64,000 nucleotides of DNA from Platynereis dumerilii (lineage: Eukaryota; Annelida; Polychaeta; Phyllodocida; Nereididae): the NCBI GenBank assembly GCA_026936325.1, contig JAPTHN010000076.1, positions 992,001-1,056,000 on the forward strand, written 5' to 3'. The position numbers and the translations under genes are program-made. The notes beneath the pieces were generated by a model. That model had not been told where the DNA came from, made no database searches, and saw only the letters and a program-made list of their open reading frames with translations. Below are positions 34,621 through 46,849 of this stretch, piece after piece (position 1 is the first letter of the stretch; each line of letters opens with the position of its first letter).

Positions 34621-35073
34621 CAAGATCGCATGACTTCACGTAATACAAAGACTTTCCTGAAGCATTAAAAAGAAATAAAAAGAAATTGTTTTTCTGCAAA
34701 AGGTCTGATGAAGTTCTTTCTTTTGCTTTCCAGATTACTAAATCGAAAAACCAGACTGATTCACTTATTGCTTTTTAATTTACTCTCGTTTTTAAAATCA
34801 TTCTGCTTAATCAGGCTAATATTTCAAATTTCATGAGTAAAAGTATTTCAGATAAGAAAACAGATGAAGTAGATAAGGAAATTTATGGAAAGTACGATAT
34901 GGTATGCATATGGATTTTGGAGTGATACAATTTTAATTGAAAGAAACTTAAGTGAATTTCATGATTATGTCAATTACTTCTTCTGTAAATATACATAATA
35001 TAAAGGGCCAACAAAATATAATTCTTTATGACTTGAAAATGGCACATGGCCTACACAAAGAATAACCTCTTAA

Positions 35074-35300
35074 GTTAGCTCAGCGGGAGCATGCTGGTCA
35101 GCTGATCGCTTTGTCTGGGTTAAGTGGGTTTGAAATCTGCCCTTGCCGGGTTACCTGGCCCAATGTAGGACGGAGGTTTCAATCATCCTTTGCCTAATTG
35201 CTGTGTCTTCCTCTTGCCCTAATTAGCCTCCAAGTGCATCAACAGACATGAGAAATCCACCATGGAAACATAAAGCCTCAAATCATCCATCGATCCACTT
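35074..35300 (+). repeat. SINE family U, U1 copy
   Basis: The A-box-like TTAGCTCAGCGGGAGC and a degraded B box (GGGTTTGAAATC) are followed by GGAGGTTTCAATCATCC and CCTAATTAGCCTCCAAGTGC. Counterparts sit at the same place in U2 (44198), U3 (50371) and U4 (58110), so this insertion predates the unit duplications. Confidence 0.65.
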
Positions 35301-35353
35301 GCGCTTTACATGCTGTATTGAAGTGTATTCATGTACCAAATCCACAGACCGAA

Positions 35354-35369
35354 TGGGCGGGGGGGGGGG
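35354..35369. repeat. Poly-G run
   Basis: A run of about 13 G directly after GAATGGGC. U3 and U4 have G-rich runs with interruptions at 51296-51318 and 58378-58390. Confidence 0.8.
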
Positions 35370-36044
35370 GCCTTAACCCCTTCTGGATCCGCAAATTAAC
35401 GATCCATTGAAACATTCCACTGATTAAAATGTGAGATTAAAGCACTTGATTAAAGGAAAAGCCATATATGTGAAAGCTTTTCGAGAGAGACTTACGTAAG
35501 TGAAGGAAGCACAACTCTTCGAAGGACAATACAAAGCAAAAATCTACTATAGGCAGACACAAAAGAAATACTTTTCCATGAATTTCTGAACTTCCTTAAA
35601 GAAAGACATTGAATTGTGTACTTCTTTTCTTCTTCCCTTATCATTTTCCCTGTATGCATAGAGCTGAAAATAATGTGAGCAATACAACATTAAAGCTATT
35701 ACAATATGTCGTGTTTTCTGTTTGTTGGTTTTTCGTTTTCTTTAGATAATAATTATTCTAACATGATGATGCTAGCCTATGGATTTAAAACTCCTTACAA
35801 AACCTGACCTTAAATACATAAAGAAAACACAAGACTTTGAGATCCACAATGGAAACATGAAATGATAAAGTTCAAAAGTCATAAAAACATGAAGGTCACC
35901 ATAGATGGCTTGACTGATAGATTTGTTTGGCACTGCACATGCAATTCTTGCTTTGTGCGCTTGACTCAGATTTTGTGTATACAGAATAAAATAATTGGAT
36001 TGAAATGAATTGGTTACTACCACTGTACAAGGCTTGCACAGTAT

Positions 36045-36328
36045 GGCAGCATATATTCAGCCTCATGTTCGTGGCCATCAATGACCTTACAACAAGCCCT
36101 TTCCATCACATTGAAATGAACTGTCGATTTGTCATAAGATAACTTGTACCCTCAGTACTGAGTACTGAGTATATGTACTGTGACTCAGTAGTTGACTTAT
36201 TTTAATAGCATTGAAAGTACTCACAAATTGCTAATGAGTCACAGAGCATAACATGGCTGGGATAGCGATGCGACCTCACAACCTTGGAACATGTCAGTGC
36301 AATTCTGTAAGCATTTGTCATTTGTTGG
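36045..36328 (+). repeat. T element, U1 copy
   Basis: ATATTCAGC, CATCAATGACC, TTGAAATGAACTGTC, TAGCATTGAAAGTAC and GGAACATGTCAGTGCAATTC follow the order of copy 1. The U2 counterpart is at 45152-45428; U3 and U4 have lost most of it. Confidence 0.6.
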
Positions 36329-36454
36329 CTGAAACTATAACTGATTTGTTAACAAAGCACAAGGATTTTTTAAGAATTTTTTGTTAAAATTGACCCGTGA
36401 ATTGACTCATTACATGTTTTAATTTGTATATGTTTTCCTCTATTTAATTCTTTC

Positions 36455-36912
36455 AGACTGTCAGTTGCAGTTAGCTGCCCTTGATACTGCCAAATTTCAA
36501 ATGCTAATTTAAAAAGAGCAAGGCTCAGAATAATTTTTATCATGAAGCATGCTTGTTTTTGACAGCTAGTCTTTAACTTTGGGAATAGCAGTTTGCGAAA
36601 ACCCTCATGAAGGTATAAATCTCAGCAAAGTTTGGGGACAAATAGCCCAGAGACAGACATGTCACACAATTAGCAGTATCTATCAATCAAATTTAATTGC
36701 GCTGAGTCGGTTTTTCCACGCAATCGTCAAAACTGTCACCGATATAATTATGCAATTTATCAAACTATTGTCACACTTAAGTGGTTTCGTCATAAATATC
36801 AAAACACATTTAGATTTCAAATTTAAATCATCTACTATCAGCTACTCCAATGTTAAATTAAATTCTCTATGGCCACCTATAACTAATTCTGCATATTGCA
36901 GAATTTAATAGA
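36455..36912. promoter_or_regulatory. Block C: conserved non-coding block, U1
   Basis: Nearly the same 460 bp occur at 45915-46372, 51968-52430 and 59076-59532 with few differences and almost no indels, while neighbouring DNA is full of indels. Kept pieces include CACTTAAGTGG (palindromic NK2-type site), TTGATTGATAGATA-like (Hox/Pbx), GTGACAG (Meis/TGIF-like), TAATTATG and CAAATGCTAATTTAAAA. The longest open frame in U1 is interrupted by a stop in U2-U4, so coding is unlikely. An enhancer or promoter-proximal role is an inference. Confidence 0.45.
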
Positions 36913-37374
36913 TAGCCTAATTCAGAAATTATAAAACCCTTAAATATTAACTGCTTAAAAGGAAACACTGCCTTAAATGGTTTAATTGGTAATCAGTCAA
37001 GGCAAGGAGTAATTATATCAATGGGAGATACAACAGGGAAATTATAAGTTTGTGAGTCCATTGAAGAGTCAACTCACAAATAAAGGCACCAATCAGTCAA
37101 TGACAAATACATATGCAACAGTGCATGATATCGCTGTTAGGAGGCAGAGAGTTGAACTCTATTTCGACATCATGCAAAAGCTATAGGATGTTTCCTAAAA
37201 ATATGGCATTGATAAAAAATCTCTCTCTAACCAATTTACCACTTTTTCAATATGAGAAATTTGGGACCTGGGGTGACATAAATGGCATTGTGAAATTTCT
37301 AAATACACAGGAAGCATGTTTTTTCCCTGAGCTTTCAGGCAAACGCTAACACTGTTTGAGCTCACTATTCAGAA

Positions 37375-37720
37375 TGGAGCTTATCATATGACCACCAACA
37401 GAATATAATTCCTGCAAAGCCCTAACATACATATAGATTCTAATTGGGGACCTCCATATATCTATCTTAGCTTAATTAACTTATCTTAAAGCTTTGTACT
37501 TGCTAACTAAATCGTGCATAGTCTATATAGGTAGCCCAGAACATACAGCTATTCCCGAAAATAATGAACTACATAAATCCTAATTTTTGTAAACACAGTC
37601 ACCTAATCCCTCAGTCCCCTCAGCGTCATATGCCATGGTTATTGTACAATGGTGATGATGGGACAGCAAGTCCTATGGGTGTGGGTATACTATGTAGTCA
37701 GGTAGCCAGATAAAAGGTAA
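37375..37720 (+). repeat. Block P, U1 (forward)
   Basis: Contains CTAACATACATATAGATTCT, TTAGCTTAATTAACTTATCT and AATCCTAATTTTTGTAAACA through CCTATGGGTGTGGGTATA. It is in the same orientation in U2 (46850-47200) but inverted in U3 (54330-54690) and U4 (61400-61780). Confidence 0.7.
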
Positions 37721-39459
37721 GGTGGTAAGTTTTTTAAGCTATTCCATCAGCAAGTTATAGTCAAATTTAAAACACTTATCACAGATGACCACTTCTGTAA
37801 CTGTCTGACTCAAGGTTACCCCTCTAATTTTTTCTTACCTCAATTAACCCAATATATACTACATAAGTTATAATTATGTAAATTGGCAATTTTGTAATTA
37901 ATTTTTGGAAACCTTCCATTTGAGGTCATGATTGATACAACATACATGTACAACCCTTAATTCTGGCAACCTATCACTTTTCATTATATCTAGAATCTAG
38001 CTGTCCGACTCAAAGAACATTACCCTATAGGCCTAAACCATAAGAAAAGTAAAATATGGCTCTAACTCTTCTTTTCTAAAAAGCAACTTTTAAATTGGTT
38101 CTAATTACAACTTTGATAGGTTGACTAGCTCCCATGCCAGCTGACCAAGAACAAGCCTGTACAACAACTATTGAAGACATCCTTAGATGCACCCGCAGAT
38201 GGAAGATGGGCTTAGAATAACCTGAGATTTGCAGAAGGCTCTGAAACAGAGTGCTCAACCAAGAATGTGAAAAGGTCTGAGGAGGTCGCCCTGATTTGTC
38301 AACTTAGCTGCTCAAGACTTGAGAAACACTACAAAGGCAGACTTGAGAAAGACTCCAAGGGCAGCTGTATCCACATTGAAGAGCAAACAAGACCATGGAG
38401 TGTAGGAGACTGAAATGCTGCAGGTGTGAATGTGTGAAGAGTAGACAAAGATGGATAATGGACAAGACCAGCAAAAAATTGATAAATGATAAAGATGATC
38501 CTCACACAATTGATGGTTTGTTCATATATGCTACCTGTGGTTACGCCGTCTGCCTTCTGATGAGTGAAACATACAGCAATTGGTGAAGAAAAGCTATGTT
38601 AAGTAAAAGAATCTATCTCTTCATGAATCAGCGGGTGCAATCAATACAATTGGTGTAGGGTTGAATCTCACTCTTTTTGGTCACTTGGACTTGTGTGGTT
38701 TATAGATAAAGAATTAAACAATGAGTGGATTTAACTTGAAAATCCTCTCTCTGCTCAATTTTTACAATTCATACAAAGAAAAACCAACCATCTGCTATAT
38801 ATACATTGGAGTATTGCATATATAGCATATAACAACACTGCAGAAGAAGATACACCATCAAAATCAATCACATTCACCCCCTATGTATTGAGTGTATATA
38901 CCGACATGTTCCTGAATATATTCCCTGAAATATCAGACACCTTTTTCATTTTCTGACTGCATACGATCTACAAATCAAGTGCCAGCGAGCATATTAATGT
39001 TTTGCAGCATTGGTTACCCTCTATCATCTAACATTCAGTGTATTTTTCTTGGCCTATTCTGAAAAAAAAATCAAATGCCAGAAATATACGATTTTTGGTC
39101 ACGGTTGACCTTCACTTTGACTTGTTGTGTTTACTTAATAGAATTTTGTAATCATACAAAGCCTTAAGGAACTGCATACTGTTGTATTTCATCTTAAACA
39201 TCACATAATACCTTTTGGAACAAGGACTAGTTTATGTGACTCACAGGGCTCCCCATCATCTAATCATTACTTCTTCCTGTGGTGGGTGCTCAACACCTCA
39301 TATATATGCTGAACTTAACAACAAACTAATCAAATAGGGTTGCACTTTGAAGGCAAAGGTCTACCTGAAATACCTATAGGCTTGGAGAGAAAATAAGGTG
39401 AGATTAAAATTGAATGCCGCCATTCAAGTTGATGTAGATTTGCCAAAAAAGGACTTCCT

Positions 39460-39935
39460 ATATAGCTGTAGGGAAAAGATGCTTATGCCTTTTAGTCCAA
39501 AAAGTATGTATGTGATGTTTACACTGTCCTATTCCCATGAACACACTTCAGAACAACCCAAAGACAAGTCTGGGAGAAGCCAGAGACAAGCCAGGGACAA
39601 GCCAGAGACAAGTCAGAAACAGCTCTAAAATTCCCAATAGGCAGTGGGTTTGTAAAAGGTGATTGGCCAACGTTCACAGGTAGTTGCAGCCACTTCCTGC
39701 AGGGCAGGATGTGTGGTGTCTGGAGTTCCAAATGGAAGGAAACCAAAAATTATCGTCTGCACTTTGGCACACCTAAAGGAGTCTGCGGACATATGGTGTG
39801 AAAAAAAAGAGTGTTAGAAAAATTAAGGGATTTATTCGGCAAAAAGGAGAGAAGGACAAGCAAGAGGAAGATCAGAAAAGGCAGACAAAAATGAAAGCAG
39901 AAGGAAGGGGAAGGGTAAATCTTGATACAAAGCAT
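39460..39935 (+). repeat. Q block, U2
   Basis: Same as the U1 Q block but with about five CCAG(A/G)GACAAG repeats against three, a clean repeat-number change. A further 74-bp stretch at about 39926-40000 is absent from U1. Confidence 0.75.
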
Positions 39936-41807
39936 TAGTCTGATACGCTGCAAAAAATCTGGGCAAGTCAGTGAGACAGAGCCAGTACGTCATACTGACA
40001 ATCGGGACAGCAATGTGTGACGCTATATCAACTTTGGATCAAGAAATGGCTGTAAAAATACAGCCCACGCACAGATTATTTTACTTAACTTTATATTAAC
40101 ACATCACAGCAAAAAAAAATTGAAAACTTTACAAAACAATTTAAAAAATATAACAGGAGATACCTTACTTCGAAAACTTTTAATTATTTTTCAGTACATT
40201 ATAACCACTGAAATGGGAGAGTAATTTGCAATAACATGACATTTTCGCATGTTATTAGGCATGTTTTGCAAATTGACTCAGAGCCGTATTAGCTAGGATA
40301 TGTTTGCTTGATAACAAACATGTCTGGTAAATAAATATGATAACCCATTAGTGGTTAAGTTTATTTGCGAAGGAAAGCTAATGTGAAGATAATATTTTGA
40401 AGTATGATTTACGCAAATAGGGAGAAAACTTGATGGTTGGAAAGACTAACAGATATATAGATGGATATTAAGATAAATACTGTAATGAGAAAGTCAGATA
40501 TACAGTACGTATAGATAGATAGATTGACATCAAGACAGAAAGATAGATGGATTTATACTTGTAGATTGATTGTTTTGTGTACTTATTATGCGTTCAAACA
40601 TTGGTGAAAATTTCCTTGTCGTATAAATACCGGGGGGGGGCCTGACTGGATCAACAATACACATACGTGCCCCCCTGTTGATTGATTGATTGATTGACAG
40701 AAAGATAGATAGACAATACCTGATTATAGATCTGATAAAGTACTCCGGTTTTCAGCTAAACAACAGCCAGCACAGCTAACACACTTAATTCCTGGGCCCA
40801 AAATATACAATGCGGCATTCAGTTTCCTTGGAAACATACGCTTTCAAAGCTTTTTCCTCAATATATCCCTCCCTTTGTTTTCCATATGTTTCTTGCTTTT
40901 CACATCAGTTTGTGGATATATCCAGCATGATACACAGTGAAGCTTTTAAATGTTTATACATTTCAGATAATCTATGTTTTCTCTGTGGCAGAGGGATTTT
41001 TGCCAGACAAATTTACATTCCTCTCCCTTTACTCCAAGCAAATAGAGAGAGTGTGTCGATACTGATATGCTTTATTCCGCTAAAACATCTCGCAGACTAC
41101 GGAAAGTCATGATATTGTTCTATGTTCTTCTACTTTAGATTTTAATGTGGCACGATTAACAACACTGGAAGTTAAAAACTTCAGATTCTTGGTTTGGCAT
41201 GGTAAAACATTTACATACCAGAAACACAGATATATATTCAGATGAAAAAAACATACTCCCTTTGTAAAAATCTTAAAAAGTGAGGAATGCAGTACACAAA
41301 ACCACATTATACATTACTAAATCCATGCACAAACAACGGACAAACAATAAGCGTATCTTATTCTCAAAATTATTTCTTCAACTACTTTTTTTAGTATTTT
41401 ACAATAACAGTATCAGTGTAGGACATTCTGAGCAGCTGACAAACAATTAATTGGGCTAGCTTTTCGAGAATGTTGGCTCAACTATTTTGTGTCAACCTAA
41501 GGGCTGGGCCGCAGGTCGCAATAGTATGGCAGATAAGCAAGCTCCCAAATCATTGTTGGCCTTAAAGAAATTATTTCACTTTTCATTGTTAGATATAACC
41601 CCACTTATCTCACATGGCTAAGATGATGATATTTTCTCAATTTATATCATACAATCTGACAAAATCACATAAAATTTATATATATATGACAGCTCCATAA
41701 GTCATCTGACACTGTCACATACCATACCCTCTCATCAAGAGTCGTGTGAGTCATATGCAAGTCCGAAAAGTCATTCGAGGCACTCCGAGGTAACCTGAGG
41801 CCAGAGG

Positions 41808-42087
41808 TCATCTGCGTGTTGTTCCTACATCATTAGCTTTGGTGTTAAGAGGCTGGCCTGGAGGTTTATGCTCCTTCAAAGGCCACTTGCCTCTTGTGGT
41901 CAGCAGAAAAATTGCCTGAGAAATTGTAAGCAAATTGACTACAAACAGAGCAGTCATGAGCAGAATAAAAGTCATAAATCTGAAACATTGTATAAGGCAG
42001 TGTACTCTATTGTTGTGATGGTTACAGTTGCATAGCATTTTTTTGTCGTAACTATCATCATAGCTTTCTCTTTTATCTAGTATATTA
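41808..42087 (-). CDS. Exon of a single-pass membrane protein, U2 copy
   Basis: Paralogue of 32947-33226 with the same acceptor (TTGCCTTTTCCAG), the same Cys/His-rich juxtamembrane stretch (MLCNCNHHNNRVHCLIQC), one hydrophobic segment of about 26 residues and the same basic tail (PPGQPLNTKANDVGTTRR). Synonymous differences fall at GAC/GAT, TAT/TAC, AAG/AAA, AAC/AAT and GTC/GTA; the residue changes are Q3L and Y51N. Y51N puts an Asn inside the membrane segment. In this copy an upstream ATG (reading MHKFAFSSN) is in frame if the intron is not removed, giving 100 residues; U1 has no such start. U3 and U4 lack the exon. Function unknown. Confidence 0.45.
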
Positions 42088-42139
42088 CTGGAAAAGGCAA
42101 ATTTATGCACAATATCATATCACAACCCAATAAGCACAT

Positions 42140-42400
42140 CTACATTGTATCAATGTTTCGACAATGTTTCGATGTTTGTGAAAATTATGTAGAAGTGTAT
42201 GACATGACGTTGTTGCAACAAGGTGAAGCAACATCAAAGATATGATGTTTGTATGCGATGTTGCGGCAATGTTTCAGAACGTTGTGAAAAAACCTAGATG
42301 TCATGTTCACGACTTCACATTGTGGAAACATGATTTCTACCATACATATCAACGTGACCGACAGAACAACCAATTAGTAACATTGTGTTTATGTTGTGTG
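42140..42400. repeat. Degenerate ACAATGTT / AACATTGT cluster, U2
   Basis: Diverged counterpart of 33260-33500, with CAATGTTTCG(A)CAATGTTTCG, GTTGTTGCAACA and GGCAATGTTTCAGAACGTTG. It diverges much faster than the adjoining exon. Confidence 0.4.
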
Positions 42401-43079
42401 ACTTGAACGAATCATTGAAAAAATATTTTAAAAAGCGTTGCAACACATTCCCGGAAATTCTACCTTGAAGGGTCCTGCTAAAATAAGACTCATGTTGAAG
42501 ACATTAGGAATATTTAATATTGGGTCCTTCGATCATTTCCTTTACCTATTTTTAAAAGATGTATCCTTCTCCAATACTAACAGTACAGTCAGCACAACCT
42601 AAAATAAAATAGGGAGTTTGTTGTTGTTGTTATTTCAATATAACTTCTTCTACTTCTGAGTCTATCAAGAGTATATTTTATAACTACAGTCACAATGACT
42701 GGTTGTGGCAATGGTTGATCTCTTTAACAAAGCGATATATGGCCATGGTACAATGCAGTAAAAGTGAGGCAAAAGCGCTTTATATCCTTGTCCGAGAAAA
42801 CATCATAGTTAACAAACAATGGACTCACAATAGGGTTCGTCTGAGCTTAAAGACTGGATGGGTCGTTAAAGAAGAGAGCATCTGCTTTGCAAATAAGAGA
42901 CTGCATGTGCACTCGTTTGACATTTAAATTGCCCTCAGGAAATGGCCAGAAACAGAGACAGACTGCACAGACAGACCCGAGAAAAACAAGAACTGTGAAG
43001 TTGATAGATAGGCAGGAATCCTGGAAGGATGAATGGGTGGATTATTGGATGGCTGATTGGGGCTTTATGATTTGTAATC

Positions 43080-43265
43080 ATATAATTGATAAGCTGATTA
43101 GACCGGGAGGAAACCACAGCAATGAGGCACATGTATGATAGGCACAGCTGTCCAACATAGGCCAGGTGATTTGGAAGTAGCTGGATTGGAATCCGAGACA
43201 GAGTGATTGGTAGGCTAGCACACTGCCAATAAGCCAGCCCTGCAACAAAGACATGTTGGAAAAAG
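43080..43265 (-). repeat. SINE family U, minus strand, U2
   Basis: On the minus strand: CAATCACTCTGTCTC, GGATTCCAATCC (B-box position), CCTATGTTGGACAGCTGTG and CCTCATTGCTGTGG. A shorter remnant is at 34268-34350 in U1. Confidence 0.55.
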
Positions 43266-43619
43266 AATAGGGCAGAAGTTACAGATATGTAAATTCAAAT
43301 TTATTAGGTTTAAGGTCTATGGTCCTCCTATGAGCTCGGCCGACTGTATAATTACATCCTTGGCAGGCCTGATCAAAGCCCCCAAGGGAGCATATACCAG
43401 TGTGCAGCACTTTTTAGACATGCCTTGAAAAGCATTCAACAATTGCAACCACTCCCTATGCAGCTTTATAATTTATCGAAAAGAAGACGGACACCAACAT
43501 CATTTTATTGGAAATATACAATTTTCAAATAAAGGATGATTTTTTTTAAATTAAGCCTTATGTAACTTTTTAGAACATCATATAGGCCTATGATATTTCG
43601 CCTGTGGGCAATTTTACTT

Positions 43620-43790
43620 ATTTTGACGCCAGGGGAACCTCAAGACATTATTCTGATGTCTGTCTGACGTCAGGTGTGGTCAGATGTCAACTGGGTTGAT
43701 TCAACAAGCAGCTCTCTATCTTTACTTTAAGGGAGATGTAAAAACACCTGGCCATAAAAAGAGTTTTACACTGTTCTAATGATTGTCAAG
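43620..43790 (+). promoter_or_regulatory. CRE module with weakened TATA, U2
   Basis: One intact TGACGTCA (43665-43672), the first site degraded to TGACGCCA, and the TATA position reading CATAAAAAG at 43753. Otherwise it is the same layout and spacing as U1. Confidence 0.35.
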
Positions 43791-44197
43791 ATCGCATGAC
43801 TTCATGCAATACAGAGAATTTCAAAAAGCATTAAAAAGAAATAAAAAGAAATTGCTTTTCTGCAAATGGTCTGATAAAGTACTTTCTTTTGCTTTCCAGA
43901 TAACTAAAACGAAAACCAGACTGATACACTCATTGCATTTAAATTGCTCTCTTTTTTAAAATCTTTCTAATTAATCAGGGCAATATTTGAAATTTCATGA
44001 GTAAAAATATTCAGATAAGCAAACTGATTAAGTAGGTAAGGAAAATGATGGAAATGATAACAATATAACATGCATTTGGAGTTATACAATCTTAATTGAA
44101 AGAAACTTTATTTAAATTCATGATAATGTCAGTTACTTCAACTGCAAACATACTTAGGCCTACAAAATATAAGTAGTTATGATTTGAAGAGAGTGGC

Positions 44198-44470
44198 TCA
44201 CTTAAAGAACACCCTTTCCATGACGGGGGAGGTTTTGCACAGCAGTACTGCGCCGATTTGCCAATCACAGGGTGCCGGGTGCGAATCCAGCTCTTGCCGG
44301 GGCATCTGGTCCTATGTTGGATGGCTGTTTCAATCATCCTCGGACTCCTTGTGGCCAATGTTGGGCCATCCACCAGTCCTTCTGTCCAAGCTAGCCAACT
44401 AAGTCCAGAAATACAGGATGTAAAACTCCAAATCATATATCCATCAATTGGGGCTTTACATGCTGTATTC
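44198..44470 (+). repeat. SINE family U, U2 copy
   Basis: GGGTGCCGGGTGCGAATCCA carries the B-box region, followed by CTATGTTGGATGGCTGTTTC and a rearranged tail. Orthologous in place to the U1, U3 and U4 copies. Confidence 0.65.
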
Positions 44471-45151
44471 ATATACCAAATATTCAGGTTCAAGTTAAAC
44501 CCCCTGCGCTACTGATCCATGGAAACATTCCATTTGATTAAAATGTGAGATTAAAGCACTTGATTAAAGCAAAAGCCATATATATTGTGAAAGCTTTTCG
44601 AAAGAGACTTACGTAAGTGAAGGAAGCGCAACTTTCGGAGGACAATAAAAAAGTAAAAATCTACTATAGGCACATACAAAAGAAATTCTTTTACATGAAT
44701 TTCAGAACTTCCTTAAAGAAAGACAACGAATTGTGCACTTCTTTCTTTGCTTATCATTTTCCCTCTTTGAAGAGATATGAAGAGAACTGAAAATGTTGTA
44801 ACCTATACAACATAAAGGCTATTGCAATATTTTCTGTATTTTTTCGGTGGATTTTCGTTTTCTTCACATAATTCAGATTAATTCTAATATGATGAATCTA
44901 ACCTATGGATTTAAAAGTCCTTGCAAAACTTGACATTAAAAGACATAAAACAGACTGAGAAATCCAACATAGAAAGTTTAGAAACATGAAATGATAAAGT
45001 TAGAAAGTCATAAAAAGATGAAGGTCACCAAATGACACACCATATATGGTTTGGCAGGTAGATCTGTGTGGCCCTGCACATGCAATGCTTGCTATGCGCG
45101 CTTGATTCAGTTTTTATGTTATCCGGAATGAAACAATTGAAATAAATTCAA

Positions 45152-45428
45152 TTGGCTTATATTCAGCAGTTTGTGGCCATCAATGACCTTACAACAAGCT
45201 CTGTCCATCACATAAGAATGAACAGTTAATTTGCCATTGAATAACTAGTGGCCTCAGTGATGAGTGCTGATTATACTGTGACTCAGTATGGTTGACCAAT
45301 TTTGATAGCATGGAAAGTACCTCACAAATTGGTGATGAGTCACAGAGGATAACATGGCAGGGATAGCGATATGACCTCACAAGGAACGTGTCGGTGCAAT
45401 TCTGTAAGCACTTGTAATTCGTTGGCTT
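45152..45428 (+). repeat. T element, U2 copy
   Basis: ATATTCAGCAGTTTGTGGCC, CATCAATGACCTTACAACAA and the GTCGGTGCAATTCTGTAAGC end match the U1 copy. Confidence 0.6.
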
Positions 45429-45483
45429 AAACTATCACTGATTTGTTAACAAAGGACAACAATTTTCTACGAAATTGTTATTA

Positions 45484-45845
45484 CAGTCTGTCACTTTGAT
45501 ATAGAAAAAGAGCGGACTGTTGCACGTTGAAAATGGCACTTTGTGTGTCATCATGCTGATGATTTGTCATGATCATACCCAGTACTTTCAATGTTAATTT
45601 GATTTAAGGGGACTTATTCCGCTTGTTAGTGACAGCCAAATGAAAGGATTATGTATCTGATTTTCACTCTAAAATCAGTTATGGCAAGTCAAGTGGCCTT
45701 CTCCTGATCATGACTAATCAAACAGCCTCAATGTTTCCCATGTTGAAAGTAGAGAAGATGACATTTCATAGGCTATCATGAGATACAAAGTGCATTTTTC
45801 ACTATGAACTGATCCTAATTTTTTCTATATCAAAGTGACAGACTG
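45484..45845. mobile_element. Tc1/mariner-like MITE, 362 bp, private to U2
   Basis: Perfect 26-bp inverted ends starting CAGTCTGTCACTTTGATATA, flanked by TA on both sides. U1 has no such segment at the matching site (TTTTTTGTTAAAATTGA near 36380), and U3 and U4 also lack it. TA duplication with CAGT ends is typical of the Tc1/mariner group. Perfect ends suggest a young insertion. Confidence 0.8.
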
Positions 45846-45914
45846 TAAAATTGATTCTGTGAGTTGACTCATTACTTGTTTTAATTTGTATATTTTTTCC
45901 TCTATCTGAAACTT

Positions 45915-46372
45915 TCAGACTGTCAGTTGCAGTATGCTGCCCTTGATTCTACCACATTTCAAATGCTAATTTAAAAAGTGCAAGGCTCAGAATAATTTTT
46001 ATTGTGAAGGATGCTTGTTTTTGACAGCTAGTCTTCAACTTTGGGAATAACAGTTTGTGAAAACCCTCATGCAGGTTTAAATCTCAGCTAACTTTGGGGA
46101 CAAATAGCCCAGAGACAGGCATGTCACACAATTAGCAGTATTTATCAATCATATTTAATTGCACTGAGTCGGTTTTTCCTCGCAACCGTCAAAACTGTCA
46201 CCGATATAATTATGCAATTTATCAAACTATTGTCAAACTTAAGTGGTTTCGTTATAAATATCAAAACACATTTAGATTTCAAATTTAAATCACCTACTAT
46301 CAGCTACTCCAATGTTAAATTAAATTCTCTATGGCCACCTACAACTAATTCTGCAAATTGCAGAATTTAAAG
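45915..46372. promoter_or_regulatory. Block C, U2
   Basis: Copy of 36455-36912 with scattered substitutions; the NK2-type palindrome ACTTAAGTGG and the TTATCAATCATATT region are kept. A frame that is open in U1 is closed here, against a coding role. Confidence 0.45.
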
Positions 46373-46849
46373 GATAGCCTAATTCAGAAATTGTAAAACC
46401 CTTTAATATTAACTGCTTAAAAGGAAACACTGCCTTAAATGGTTTAATTTGTAATCAGTCAAGACTGTCAAGGCAAGGAGTAAATTATATCAAAGGGAGA
46501 TACCACAGGGAAAGGTTAAGTTTGTGAGTCCATTGATGAGTCAACTCACAAGACTTATCAAGGGCACAATTCAGTCAATGACAAATGCATATACAACAGT
46601 GATATTACTGTTGGGATGCAGAGGGTTGAATTTTATTTCGACATCATGCAAAAAGCTATGTTTCCTCAATATGGTATTGTTAAAAGTCTCTCTCTAACCA
46701 ATAATTATTGACCACTCGTTTCAATGTGATAAAGCTGGGACCTGGGGTCACATCAATGGCATTGTGAAACTGCAATACAAAGGAAGCATGTTTTTTCCCT
46801 GAGATTTTAGGCAAATACTAACACTGTTTGAGCTCACTATTCAGAAGGG

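Larger units (their letters stand above)
28495..38075 (+). repeat. Tandem unit U1
   Basis: First of the long units. It aligns in order with U2 (38140-48390) at AGCTGACCAAGAACAA, the Q minisatellite, GATA-type microsatellites, the membrane-protein exon, the CRE-TATA module, a U SINE, block C and block P. Private features are the TTAA-target element at 28964-29890 and loss of the CATTCAACAATTGC(A/T)ACCA segment kept in U2-U4. Confidence 0.75.

Noticed and set aside
36579-36908. A 109-codon frame over block C
   Set aside because: A stop closes it in U2, U3 and U4 although the DNA is highly conserved, so conservation is not for this frame.
31805-41112. Parallel open frames in U1 and U2 (SSMIHSEAFKCLYIS...)
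   Set aside because: Most differences between the copies change residues, U1 lacks the start, and no splice sites frame it. Looks neutral.
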